Below, one piece after another: positions 32,197-40,797 of a DNA stretch of 63,380 bases (positions within the stretch are counted from its first letter, which is position 1; each line of letters starts with the position of its first letter). The notes below the pieces were generated by a model. The model searched no databases, was not told the DNA's origin, and was given only the letters and a program-made list of their open reading frames with translations. The position numbers and the translations under genes are program-made. The DNA comes from an uncultured Alphaproteobacteria bacterium (lineage in GTDB: Bacteria; Pseudomonadota; Alphaproteobacteria; RF32; CAG-239). Where the stretch lies: positions 1 through 63,380 of the forward strand of contig CAJUCZ010000010.1 in assembly GCA_910585375.1 (NCBI GenBank), given 5' to 3'.

Positions 32197-35100
32197 ATGA
32201 ACGATATTATGAAGTTTTTTGGGCAACAAACTGCCGGGGAATCTTTTGACGAGATTAAGATTTCCATTGCTTCTCCTGAGCAAATCCGTTCGTGGTCCTA
32301 TGGTGAGGTTAAAAAACCCGAAACCATTAACTATCGTACGTTTAAGCCGGAAAGAGACGGTTTGTTCTGCGCCCGCATTTTTGGTCCGGTCAAAGACTAT
32401 GAATGCTTGTGCGGAAAGTACAAAAGAATGAAATACCGCGGTGTTGTCTGCGAGAAGTGCGGCGTTGAAGTCACACTTTCCAAAGTTCGTCGCGAAAGAA
32501 TGGGACATATTGAACTGGCCGCGCCGGTTGCCCATATCTGGTTCCTGAAATCTTTGCCATCGCGGATTGCGGTTTTGACAGATATTCCGATGAAGGCTCT
32601 GGAACGCGTCCTTTATTTTGAAAGCTACATTGTGATTGAGCCGGGGCTGACTCCGCTCTCTGTCAATGAGCTTTTGAGCGAGGAACAGTATCAGGAAGCC
32701 ATTGACGAATACGGCGAAGATTCTTTCCGTGCCGGTATCGGTGCCGAAGCCCTGAAAGAAATTTTGGCTTCAATCGATTTGGAAGCCGAACGCAAGACTA
32801 TTCGTGAAGAGCTGAAGGAAGCCGCTTCCGAATCCAAGAGAAAGAAACTGGTTAAGAGACTTAAAATCATTGAAGCATTCCTTGATTCAAATACCAAACC
32901 GGAATGGATGATTTTGGATGTTCTGCCGGTTATCCCGCCTGAACTGCGTCCGTTGGTTCCGTTGGACGGCGGCCGTTTTGCAACCTCTGACCTGAACGAT
33001 TTGTACCGCCGCGTTATTAACCGCAACAATCGTTTGAAGAGATTGATGGAGCTGCATGCGCCGGATATCATTATCCGAAACGAAAAACGTATGTTGCAGG
33101 AATCTGTTGATGCCTTGTTTGACAACGGCCGTCGTGCCCGTGCCATTACCGGTACAAACAAACGTCCGCTGAAATCTTTGTCCGATATGCTTAAAGGTAA
33201 GCAAGGCCGTTTCCGTCAGAACCTGCTCGGTAAGCGTGTTGACTATTCCGGCCGTTCGGTTATTACGGTTGGTCCGGAACTCAAACTGCACCAATGCGGT
33301 TTGCCGAAGAAGATGGCGCTGGAATTGTTTAAGCCGTTTGTTTATGCCAAGCTGGAACTTTACGGACATGCCACAACCATTAAAGCGGCCAAACGCATGG
33401 TTGAAAAAGAGCGTCCGGAAGTCTGGGATATTCTGGAAGAAGTGATTCATGAACATCCGGTTCTGCTGAACCGTGCGCCGACATTGCACCGTCTGGGTAT
33501 TCAGGCTTTTGAACCGGTTTTGGTCGAGGGTAAGGCTATCCATTTGCATCCGTTGGTTTGTACCGCGTTTAACGCCGACTTCGACGGTGACCAGATGGCC
33601 GTTCACGTTCCGTTGTCTGTCGAGGCACAGCTTGAAGCCCGTGTTTTGATGATGTCTACCAACAACATTCTGTCGCCGGCGTCCGGCAAGCCGATTATCG
33701 TTCCGACGCAAGACATGGTTCTGGGTATTTACTACCTGACTTATGATGCTGACGGTATGCTTGGTGAAGGCATGGTCTTCTCGGATATTAACGAGGTTGA
33801 GATGGCATTGGATGCCAAGGTTGTTGACCTGCATGCCAAGATTAAGTGCCGTATGGAATATGTCAGTGATGACGGCGAAATCAAATACGGCGTTGTCGAG
33901 ACAACTCCGGGACGTATTAAAGTATCACAGATTTTGCCGAAACATCAGAATGTTCCGTTCTCTTTGGTTAACCGTTTGGTTAAGAAGAAAGAAATCGGCG
34001 AGATCATTGATATTGTTTACCGCCACTGCGGTCAGAAAGAAACCGTCTTGTTTGTAGACAAGATTATGACTCTGGGCTTCACAAACGCTTGTAAGGCCGG
34101 TATTTCTTTCGGTAAAGATGACTTGATTGTTCCTGATGCCAAGAAGGTTTTGATTGACGAAACCGAAAAACAGGTTAAGGAATTTGAACAGCAGTATCAA
34201 AACGGTTTGATTACCAAAGGCGAGAAATACAACAAAGTGGTTGATATTTGGGCAGCTTGTACCGATAAGATTGCCGATGAGATGATGAAAAACATCTCCA
34301 AGAGCGAGCACGGTTATATCAACTCCGTTTATATGATGGCTCACTCCGGAGCGCGCGGTTCCGCCGCTCAGATGCGTCAGCTGGCCGGTATGCGCGGTTT
34401 GATGGCTAAGCCGAACGGTGAAATTATCGAACAACCGATTATTTCCAACTTTAAAGAAGGTCTGACCGTGCTTGAGTACTTTAACTCTACCCACGGTGCC
34501 CGTAAAGGTTTGGCCGATACCGCTTTGAAGACTGCCAACTCCGGTTATCTGACCCGCCGTCTGGTTGACGTTGCCCAAGATGTGGTTATTACCGAAACGG
34601 ATTGCGGTACCGAGCGCGGTATTATTGTCCGTCCGGTTGTTGACGGCGGTAACGTTATTGTTTCCATCGGCGAGAGAATTCTCGGCCGTACCATTCAGGA
34701 AGACATTATTCATCCTGAAACCGGCGAAGTTCTGGTCAAGAGAGGCAAGCTCATTGATGAAAACGATGTTGAAGTTGTTGAGAAAGCCGGTGTCGAGCAA
34801 GTTAAGATCCGTTCGGTTCTGACTTGCGAAACCAAAGACGGCGTTTGTGCTGCCTGCTACGGCCGCGATTTGGCCCGCGGAACACCTGTTAATGTCGGTG
34901 AAGCCGTTGGCGTTATTGCAGCCCAGTCCATTGGTGAGCCGGGTACGCAGCTGACCATGAGAACCTTCCACATCGGTGGTGCCGCTCAGAAAGGTGCCGA
35001 GCAGGCTTCCGTTGAAGTTCCGTTTGCCGGTGTGATGAAAGTTGAGAACAAGCACCTCGTTTATAACTCTGAAGGTAACGGTATTGTTCTGTCGCGTAAC

Positions 35101-36369
35101 TGTGAATTGGTTATTGTCGATGCTCAGGGCCGCGAGAAGTCCCGCCACCATGTTCCTTATGGTACAAAACTTCTGGTTGCCGAAGATGCAAAGGTTAAAA
35201 AAGGTCAAAAAGTTGCCGAATGGGATCCGTTTACGATTCCGGTTATTACCGAAAAAGCAGGTAAGGTTGCTCTGATTGACCTCATTAATAATGTATCGGT
35301 TAAAGAAAGCGTTGACGAAACGACCGGTGTTGTTTCCAAAACGGTTATTGATTGGCGGTCACAGTCTTCAAGTGCCGGTCTGAAACCGAGCATTATGCTG
35401 AAAGATGCTAAAGGCAAACCGGTTACTTATGATAACGGTAAAGAAATTCGTTATTATATGTCGGTTGATGCGATTTTGTCAGTTGAGGACGGTCAGGAAG
35501 TTCAGGTTGGTGACGTTATTGCGAGAATTCCGAGAGAAAGCTCCAAGACGAAAGATATTACCGGTGGTCTGCCGCGTGTGGCCGAGTTGTTTGAAGCCCG
35601 CCGCCCGAAAGATCAGGCTATTATCTCCGATATTGACGGTATGGTTGAATTCGGTAAAGATTATAAGGCCAAACAGCGCGTTACAGTTGTTCCGAAGAAA
35701 GGCGAACCGCTTGAATATCTGGTTCCGAAAGGACGCCATCTGGTTGTTCAAGACGGTGATATCGTTAAGAAAGGCGATATGCTGGTAGAAGGTACGCCGG
35801 CTCCGCATGATATTTTGCGTGTTCTCGGTGTTGAAAAACTGGCTGAATATCTGGTTAAAGAAGTTCAGGATGTTTACCGTCTGCAAGGCGTTAAGATTAA
35901 CGATAAGCATATTGAGGTTATTGTTTCGCAAATGTTGCGCAAGGTTGAGATTACTCAGCCCGGTGATACCACTTTCCTTGTCGGAGAGCAGGTTGACCGT
36001 GATGTCTTTGAAGCCGAGAATGCCAAGGCTATTGCCGATGGCGGTAATCCGGCCGAGGCGGATCCGGTTCTGCTGGGTATTACAAAAGCCTCTTTGCAGA
36101 CCAAGTCGTTTATCTCTGCCGCGTCCTTCCAAGAGACTACCCGCGTCTTGACCGAAGCTGCGGTTGAGGGTAAGGTTGACAATCTGAAGGGGTTGAAAGA
36201 AAACGTTATCGTCGGCCGTCTGATTCCGGCCGGTACCGGTACGGTTCTGAGAGCCTTGAAGAAAGTTGCCGTTCAGAATGACAAAGAAATTCTGGCGCTC
36301 AAAGAGGAAGCTGCGGCGGCTGCCAATATGGCATTGCCGACAGCTGAAGAGCAGAAGGATGCTCAATAG
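32197..36369 (+). CDS. rpoC: DNA-directed RNA polymerase subunit beta'
   Basis: The 1390-residue catalytic subunit has the N-terminal zinc site CLCGKYKRMKYRGVVCEKCG, the LLGKRVDYSGRSVI switch region, the invariant NADFDGDQMAVH that holds the catalytic Mg2+, and a bridge/trigger region (GLMAKPNGEIIEQPI onward). The second zinc site is CETKDGVCAACYG. Length and order after rpoB are normal. GGTAAGAGGAG provides the ribosome-binding site. A terminator follows at 36393-36427. Confidence 0.98.
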   Translation: MNDIMKFFGQQTAGESFDEIKISIASPEQIRSWSYGEVKKPETINYRTFKPERDGLFCARIFGPVKDYECLCGKYKRMKYRGVVCEKCGVEVTLSKVRRERMGHIELAAPVAHIWFLKSLPSRIAVLTDIPMKALERVLYFESYIVIEPGLTPLSVNELLSEEQYQEAIDEYGEDSFRAGIGAEALKEILASIDLEAERKTIREELKEAASESKRKKLVKRLKIIEAFLDSNTKPEWMILDVLPVIPPELRPLVPLDGGRFATSDLNDLYRRVINRNNRLKRLMELHAPDIIIRNEKRMLQESVDALFDNGRRARAITGTNKRPLKSLSDMLKGKQGRFRQNLLGKRVDYSGRSVITVGPELKLHQCGLPKKMALELFKPFVYAKLELYGHATTIKAAKRMVEKERPEVWDILEEVIHEHPVLLNRAPTLHRLGIQAFEPVLVEGKAIHLHPLVCTAFNADFDGDQMAVHVPLSVEAQLEARVLMMSTNNILSPASGKPIIVPTQDMVLGIYYLTYDADGMLGEGMVFSDINEVEMALDAKVVDLHAKIKCRMEYVSDDGEIKYGVVETTPGRIKVSQILPKHQNVPFSLVNRLVKKKEIGEIIDIVYRHCGQKETVLFVDKIMTLGFTNACKAGISFGKDDLIVPDAKKVLIDETEKQVKEFEQQYQNGLITKGEKYNKVVDIWAACTDKIADEMMKNISKSEHGYINSVYMMAHSGARGSAAQMRQLAGMRGLMAKPNGEIIEQPIISNFKEGLTVLEYFNSTHGARKGLADTALKTANSGYLTRRLVDVAQDVVITETDCGTERGIIVRPVVDGGNVIVSIGERILGRTIQEDIIHPETGEVLVKRGKLIDENDVEVVEKAGVEQVKIRSVLTCETKDGVCAACYGRDLARGTPVNVGEAVGVIAAQSIGEPGTQLTMRTFHIGGAAQKGAEQASVEVPFAGVMKVENKHLVYNSEGNGIVLSRNCELVIVDAQGREKSRHHVPYGTKLLVAEDAKVKKGQKVAEWDPFTIPVITEKAGKVALIDLINNVSVKESVDETTGVVSKTVIDWRSQSSSAGLKPSIMLKDAKGKPVTYDNGKEIRYYMSVDAILSVEDGQEVQVGDVIARIPRESSKTKDITGGLPRVAELFEARRPKDQAIISDIDGMVEFGKDYKAKQRVTVVPKKGEPLEYLVPKGRHLVVQDGDIVKKGDMLVEGTPAPHDILRVLGVEKLAEYLVKEVQDVYRLQGVKINDKHIEVIVSQMLRKVEITQPGDTTFLVGEQVDRDVFEAENAKAIADGGNPAEADPVLLGITKASLQTKSFISAASFQETTRVLTEAAVEGKVDNLKGLKENVIVGRLIPAGTGTVLRALKKVAVQNDKEILALKEEAAAAANMALPTAEEQKDAQ

Positions 36370-36392
36370 TTCTGAGCAGGCTTAGTTAAGAA

Positions 36393-36427
36393 AAATCCCC
36401 GATTGTGAAAACATCGGGGATTTTTTG
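36393..36427 (+). terminator. Terminator of rpoBC
   Basis: The stem ATCCCCGAT / ATCGGGGAT is followed by TTTTTT, 24 bases after the rpoC stop. Confidence 0.9.
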
Positions 36428-36639
36428 TTTGAGCAGTACAATCTGCGCGGGTTGGCAGAAAAATCTTCCGGTTCGGTTATCAGGTTTGCATAGCTTTGGA
36501 GAGGAAGATAATAGTATTCGGAGGAGGAATTTATGTTGTTCAAGTTGGTGAAATCGGCAGAAAATTTGTGTTTGACAAATTGGGTAATGATTTGTAAAGT
36601 GCACTAAATAACAGAATTATTAACTAAATTTTATTTATT

Positions 36640-36945
36640 ATGGATTTGCAAATATTTTTAATGATTGTTTGTATGGGCGGGCTTGTTTATTTGATTTTGT
36701 TACAAGTTCAAATTGCCCAGCTGAAGCAAGAGAACAAAAAGCTGGCAAATGAAGCTCAGGCTTATCTTGAAATGTATAATGAACTCAAACGAAAGAGGCT
36801 GGCAGAGAAACCGGTACAGGAGGAAGGGATTTTTGATGTTCTTTTAGAGCAACGCAAAATAGCCGAAGAAATGTTGAATAATGCAAAGATTGAGAAACAA
36901 TATCTTGAAAATGCTTTGCATGAGATTGATATTGACAATGTTTAA
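36640..36945 (+). CDS. Small single-TM coiled-coil protein 1
   Basis: In this 101-residue protein, residues 4-24 are a membrane segment (IFLMIVCMGGLVYLILLQVQ) and the rest is a charged coiled coil (AQLKQENKKLANEAQAYLEM and beyond). No family is recognised. The leader has no Shine-Dalgarno sequence; it reads GAATTATTAACTAAATTTTA before TTTATTATG, nearly identical to the leader of the gene at 37290. Its stop overlaps the next start (TAATG). It is the first of four small proteins of the same design ahead of a lysozyme-like gene. Confidence 0.7.
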   Translation: MDLQIFLMIVCMGGLVYLILLQVQIAQLKQENKKLANEAQAYLEMYNELKRKRLAEKPVQEEGIFDVLLEQRKIAEEMLNNAKIEKQYLENALHEIDIDNV

Positions 36946-37145
36946 TGAACAGCCTTATGGATACGGAAGTTTGGATTTTTGTCGGCTTTTCGGTTATTAT
37001 TGCTGTTACGGCTTTGGTTTTGCTTGTATATTATCAACGTCAGCTTGATGCAAAAGACAGGCTGCTTCAGGAGATGAAGTATGAACTTGATAAAATGCGT
37101 TTGGAGTTGCAACAGGCAAGAGCCGTTCGGGAGGCTGAAGCATGA
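36945..37145 (+). CDS. Small single-TM coiled-coil protein 2
   Basis: In this 66-residue protein, a membrane helix at about 9-30 (VWIFVGFSVIIAVTALVLLV) is followed by a coiled coil (LDAKDRLLQEMKYELDKMRL). It overlaps the preceding gene by one base, so translation is coupled and the two products may pair. The shape (short TM plus periplasmic or cytoplasmic coiled coil) resembles spanin-like or septal small proteins, but sequence gives no family. A terminator follows at 37178-37210. Confidence 0.7.
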   Translation: MNSLMDTEVWIFVGFSVIIAVTALVLLVYYQRQLDAKDRLLQEMKYELDKMRLELQQARAVREAEA

Positions 37146-37177
37146 TATCAGGTGTGTTTGCTTTTTTATAAACAATG

Positions 37178-37210
37178 AACCTTCCGGAATAATTTCGGAA
37201 GGTTTTTTTG
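37178..37210 (+). terminator. Terminator after coiled-coil protein 2
   Basis: A perfect stem AACCTTCCG / CGGAAGGTT is followed by a run of T. Confidence 0.88.
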
Positions 37211-37222
37211 TTAAAGATTGAT

Positions 37223-37250
37223 TGACAAAAAAATGTCAAGATGCTAGCCT
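37223..37250 (+). promoter_or_regulatory. Possible promoter of the 37290 gene
   Basis: TTGACA (37223-37228), 16-base spacer, TAGCCT (37245-37250). The transcript would start about 30 bases before the ATG. Confidence 0.5.
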
Positions 37251-37289
37251 GACGAAGTTAAAAGAATTATTAATTTAAATTTTGTTATT

Positions 37290-37772
37290 ATGAGAGTAAA
37301 ACTTAAATCGCAAGATCTTGCAAATGTTATTATTTTTGCAATATTTGTTGTCTTTGGTCTGTATGGGGTTGATTCATTTAAGCTCAAACCGTATCTTTGG
37401 TGGATTTCATGGTCATCCGTCGCTTTGATTCTTTCTTTTTTCGGGGTGGTCATGTACCGCGGCTTTCAGCAGTTTTCTGCAGAAAATAGCCGTCTGAAAA
37501 GAGAATTAACAGCGAAGGGTCAGGAAGTTCTGAGGCGTATTGATGCTTTGGAAAATGGTCAGGAGATTTTGCTGGCAGAATTTTCTAAGGAGCGATTGCA
37601 GGAGCTTTTGAATAAATATATTGTGAATATCGGAGAGTATGAAGCATATAAGGATATGCCGGAGAAAAAGGAAACCTTGTGTGTTTTGGTGGCACATATC
37701 AGGACAAGGTTGAAAGAAATCGAGAACATAGAAAAAAGAGATTGTGGTTTTTCTGTGCTTGTTGAAGAATAA
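37290..37772 (+). CDS. Two-TM coiled-coil protein 3
   Basis: The 160-residue protein has two membrane segments near the N-terminus (VIIFAIFVVFGLYGV and LWWISWSSVALILSFFGVVM). A long helical part (about 70-155) follows, rich in Glu, Arg and Leu. The leader lacks a Shine-Dalgarno sequence and is a near copy of the one before 36640. It is followed 17 bases later by the fourth coiled-coil gene. No family is recognised. Confidence 0.7.
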   Translation: MRVKLKSQDLANVIIFAIFVVFGLYGVDSFKLKPYLWWISWSSVALILSFFGVVMYRGFQQFSAENSRLKRELTAKGQEVLRRIDALENGQEILLAEFSKERLQELLNKYIVNIGEYEAYKDMPEKKETLCVLVAHIRTRLKEIENIEKRDCGFSVLVEE

Positions 37773-37789
37773 TCTTAAAATTTTTGCTT

Positions 37790-38119
37790 ATGGAAAAGTA
37801 CTGTTTTGCTATAATGATTATTCTGGGACTGGTTGCCGCTTTATTGTTTTTCTATTGCCTTGTTCTCCGGCATTCACTGAAGTGTTTGGAAAAGCAGGCA
37901 GAACGGCTGGAAGCCTGGTTGGCAGAGGAGCAGGCTGTTCTAGATAACTGTATGACAGAGACAGTTCGGAAAATTTCAAAAAATGACCGAAAAAAACTGT
38001 CTGAGGTTTACAAGCACGAGTTTGAGGATTTGGTTAACAAGAAAGTGGAAACCCATGCTTACAGCAGGCGTTGCGAAGTTGTTAAAAAATTGTATTTTTA
38101 TATGAAAACGGTACCTTGA
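37790..38119 (+). CDS. Single-TM coiled-coil protein 4
   Basis: The 109-residue protein has a membrane segment at 5-27 (CFAIMIILGLVAALLFFYCL) and then a helical domain with Cys/Glu/Lys (ECLEKQAERLEA-like). I start at ATG 37790, two codons after another possible start. It ends in a terminator at 38106-38137, whose stem begins inside the last codons. It shares its design with the three genes before it. Confidence 0.65.
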   Translation: MEKYCFAIMIILGLVAALLFFYCLVLRHSLKCLEKQAERLEAWLAEEQAVLDNCMTETVRKISKNDRKKLSEVYKHEFEDLVNKKVETHAYSRRCEVVKKLYFYMKTVP

Positions 38120-38137
38120 AAAGGTACCGTTTTTTTC
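38106..38137 (+). terminator. Terminator overlapping the end of coiled-coil gene 4
   Basis: A perfect stem AACGGTACCTT / AAGGTACCGTT is followed by TTTTTC; the stop codon lies within the stem. Confidence 0.88.
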
Positions 38138-38173
38138 TATATTAAAAGAATTGAATAAAAACAGCACAAAATA

Positions 38174-38202
38174 TTGACAAAATTTGTCTATTGTGCTATG
38201 GT
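38174..38202 (+). promoter_or_regulatory. Promoter of the lysozyme-like gene
   Basis: Consensus TTGACA (38174-38179), 17-base spacer, TATGGT (38197-38202). Because the -35 box coincides with an in-frame TTG, the longer reading of the next gene is not the real start. Confidence 0.8.
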
Positions 38203-38239
38203 CTTTATTATAGTTAATATTCTAGCTGAGGTTGTTATC

Positions 38240-39478
38240 GTGAACAGTAGTTGGTTTAGCAAAGAAAATATCAGAAAAACAGTTATGAAGACATTGCAGG
38301 GGGCGGTGATTCTTGCCGCACCGTATTTTATCCGGAGTTATTTTGAAAAAAATGAACAACAGGACAGGCAGCAGGTAAAAAAAGAAATCCGGACGGATCA
38401 TAAAACTTTCCGGACAAAAGAAACCGGCAATACAAAAGTGTTAAATAAGGCAGATTGGGATTTGGGAACCAAAACTTTGTCTAAGATTTCTGAATGGGTT
38501 TCGGCTGTTAAAAATGAAAAGAAATCCGGCAAGCAAACCGTGGTTTCTTCTCGGCAAAAAACGACTGTTTCCAAGGCAAGATCAATGGATAAGATTGTGG
38601 CAAAGATCAGAGCAACGCCGAACAAAAAAGCCGATAGCCGCCGATATAAAACACAAAAAATTTCTTTGCCGTCTATGCTTAACAAATATGCTACAAAAAA
38701 CGGTCAGCGGTTGTATCAGATTGAAAATAAAATTGTGGCAATGATTGCTCTTATGGAAAATTATGAAGCTTATCCTTATATGAGTGGCGGCGCAGCAACA
38801 ATCGGCTACGGATCCTGCTACAAACCGAACGGAATGCCTGTTACGATGCGTGATGCACCGATTGACAAGACAACGGCGCGTTTGTATACGCAGGCACATT
38901 TACGCAAAGACGTTTTTCCGGCTATTGAAAAATATGTGAGCAAAGATCTGGATGACGGGCAATTGATGGCTGTGAGTGCTTTTATTTATGCCGTCGGCAG
39001 CGCTAATTTTGCCGGTCTGGGGTATGATAATCATGGCAGAAAGCGTCAAGCCTGCGAGTTTTTGAAAGCAGTTAACAGCGGTAAGAGCGATTTTGAATGT
39101 GCGCGTAAACTGAGCGGGTGGAAAACTGCCGGCGGCGGCATTTTGCATGAAGGGCTTCTTAAACGCCGTTGGCTGGAAATGGCTTTGTATTGTCATCGTC
39201 TTGCGCCGCAGGAGCTTTTGGACATGACTCCGGGGGGGCATTTTAATCTGGCCGTGCGTGACTTGTATAAACACGGGCGCGCCGACAAAGACGGTTATTA
39301 TACGCCGATGATGGACGATGTCACAATGCGCCGCGTGATGCGGAAATGCAAGACAGGACGCCGCCGTCTGAAAGATATTATTGATGAGAAAACCCAGCAG
39401 GATTTGAAGGCCGGGCAGACTTTGGCTCTGGCTGATTTTGCACAAAGATATGCGGCATTGAGAACCGCAGGTGCTTAA
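38240..39478 (+). CDS. GH24 lysozyme-like protein with N-terminal anchor region
   Basis: This protein has 412 residues when started at GTG 38240, which has GAGG eight bases ahead; the longer frame from 38174 overlaps the promoter. The N-terminal ~45 residues include a hydrophobic stretch (LQGAVILAAPYFIRSYF). A basic, low-complexity linker follows to about residue 165. A phage-type endolysin domain then spans about 175-330, with ENYEAYPYMSGGAATIGYGS as the active-site block and WKTAGGGILHEGLLKRRWLE as the C-terminal signature. The catalytic Glu and the Thr of TIGYG are present; the Asp usual between them is replaced by Met/Ser. It likely binds or cleaves peptidoglycan and may be a domesticated prophage enzyme. 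Confidence 0.8.
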   Translation: MNSSWFSKENIRKTVMKTLQGAVILAAPYFIRSYFEKNEQQDRQQVKKEIRTDHKTFRTKETGNTKVLNKADWDLGTKTLSKISEWVSAVKNEKKSGKQTVVSSRQKTTVSKARSMDKIVAKIRATPNKKADSRRYKTQKISLPSMLNKYATKNGQRLYQIENKIVAMIALMENYEAYPYMSGGAATIGYGSCYKPNGMPVTMRDAPIDKTTARLYTQAHLRKDVFPAIEKYVSKDLDDGQLMAVSAFIYAVGSANFAGLGYDNHGRKRQACEFLKAVNSGKSDFECARKLSGWKTAGGGILHEGLLKRRWLEMALYCHRLAPQELLDMTPGGHFNLAVRDLYKHGRADKDGYYTPMMDDVTMRRVMRKCKTGRRRLKDIIDEKTQQDLKAGQTLALADFAQRYAALRTAGA

Positions 39479-39557
39479 AAATTTTTTTCCTTCACCTTGT
39501 TTTTGTTTTGAAAGGGATTATTTGATTTGCAAAATTACAAACAGCGAGGTGAGGAAA

Positions 39558-40049
39558 ATGGATGAAGCTTTGCGAAACCTGACAATGATTTTGTGGGCAT
39601 ATTGCGCTGTAAACAGTCCGGCATCGGCCGAGGCGAGGATGGTGACAATCAGCGAAGAAAATCCGCCGGTTCAGGAGACAGTTGTATATGGCGCAGCCAA
39701 GACGCCTTCCGGAAAAGAAAATGTTTTTGAGATTGAACAGCCGGAGAACGCACCTAATCCTTTAGGCAATCCGATTGTCGGAGAAGATGATGCGCCTGCA
39801 ACCGGCGAATCGGCTCAGGAGGGGCCTGTTCAGTCTTTGCCTGAAATGCAAAAGCAGCCTAAAGTTCTTGCCCGAGACGCCGTCGGCGAGGCTATGGGGC
39901 CGGGGGAAATTCCACTGCCCGAAAACGGCAAGATCGAAAATGAGCTGTATCAGCAGGGAAATGATATTATTGACGTGCAGGCTTTTCCGATTAAGGATGT
40001 TGATGAAGTAACAACACCCAATACCCAGCCGGCCATTGTAACGCAGTAA
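39558..40049 (+). CDS. Proline-rich, probably exported protein
   Basis: Started at ATG 39558, which has GAGGTGAGG ahead, the protein has 163 residues. A hydrophobic stretch (LTMILWAYCAVNSPASAEA, residues ~7-25) could be a signal peptide cleaved after ASAEA. The rest is acidic, Pro/Glu/Gln-rich and probably unfolded. A longer reading from 39471 overlaps the end of the lysozyme gene. The function is unknown. It probably belongs with the lysozyme-like gene 80 bases upstream. Convergent with trmB. Confidence 0.6.
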   Translation: MDEALRNLTMILWAYCAVNSPASAEARMVTISEENPPVQETVVYGAAKTPSGKENVFEIEQPENAPNPLGNPIVGEDDAPATGESAQEGPVQSLPEMQKQPKVLARDAVGEAMGPGEIPLPENGKIENELYQQGNDIIDVQAFPIKDVDEVTTPNTQPAIVTQ

Positions 40050-40050
40050 A

Positions 40051-40797
40051 CTAAATTTTTTCGAAATCCAAAAATACCGGTTTTCTGCCTTCTGCCAGAG
40101 CTTTGCGCTGGTATTTGGTTTCGACCCAGTCTGCGGGCGGAAGCCGCCAGTCATTACTGCATTTGGCGGTCCAGCGGAAGACTTTTTTTCCGTTTTCATT
40201 TGTAAAGCCGCAGGTTTGGCGCAGTGCCCAGCCTTTGTAAATTTTGTGGTCTGTCGCAACGCGGAGGATGCCGCCTTTTTTCAAAATACGGCTGATTTCT
40301 TTTAAGTTCTCCGGATTGATAAAGCGGCGGAAAGCATGGCGCTTTTTGGGCCAAGGGTCGGGAAAAAGCACAAAAATCCGATCAACAAAACCATCCGGAA
40401 TACGGGAAAACAGCAAACGGATGTCATTGTCAAAAACACGGACATTATCATTGCGTCCGGACAGAAGCGTGATTTTTTCCGGCAGGTCGGAACCTTCTTT
40501 TATGCCGGTAAGAAGTCCCAGCAACGAAGCTATGCCGTTTTTGAAGACTTCGGCGCCGATGAAGCCGCAATCCGGATTGTTCAAAGCCTGTCCGGCGATA
40601 TGCTCGCCATTGCCAAATCCGATTTCCAAGCAGATTTTTTTTACCGGATAACCGAACAGCGTGTCTTTGTTGAATTCGGTTTGGGGAGAAAGTATTACCT
40701 GCGGCAGAAAAGAATCCAGTAATGTTGATTTGGCTTTACGAAGTTTGCGCCCTTGGCGGCGGCCGTAGAATTTCGGCTGATTGTCGGTTAAAAGCAT
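40051..40797 (-). CDS. trmB: tRNA (guanine-N7-)-methyltransferase
   Basis: The 248-residue SAM-dependent enzyme forms m7G46 in tRNA. Words: FYGRRQGRKLRKAK at the N-terminus, LEIGFGNGEHIAGQA (SAM motif I), FLFPDPWPKKRHAFRRFINP-type catalytic block (here VLFPDPWPKKRHAFRRF), and ETKYQRKALAEGR at the end. I start at ATG 40797, which overlaps the metK stop by ten bases. Co-transcription with metK, which makes its substrate SAM, is common in alphaproteobacteria. Confidence 0.93.
   Translation of the reverse strand: MLLTDNQPKFYGRRQGRKLRKAKSTLLDSFLPQVILSPQTEFNKDTLFGYPVKKICLEIGFGNGEHIAGQALNNPDCGFIGAEVFKNGIASLLGLLTGIKEGSDLPEKITLLSGRNDNVRVFDNDIRLLFSRIPDGFVDRIFVLFPDPWPKKRHAFRRFINPENLKEISRILKKGGILRVATDHKIYKGWALRQTCGFTNENGKKVFRWTAKCSNDWRLPPADWVETKYQRKALAEGRKPVFLDFEKI

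Noticed and set aside
33925..35208. Long antisense frames inside rpoB, rpoC and fusA, up to 427 codons
   Set aside because: They are mirror images of strongly codon-biased genes, lack ribosome-binding sites and have no recognisable family.
38174..38239. N-terminal extension of the lysozyme-like protein
   Set aside because: The TTG start is the -35 box of a consensus promoter; the GTG at 38240 has a ribosome-binding site.
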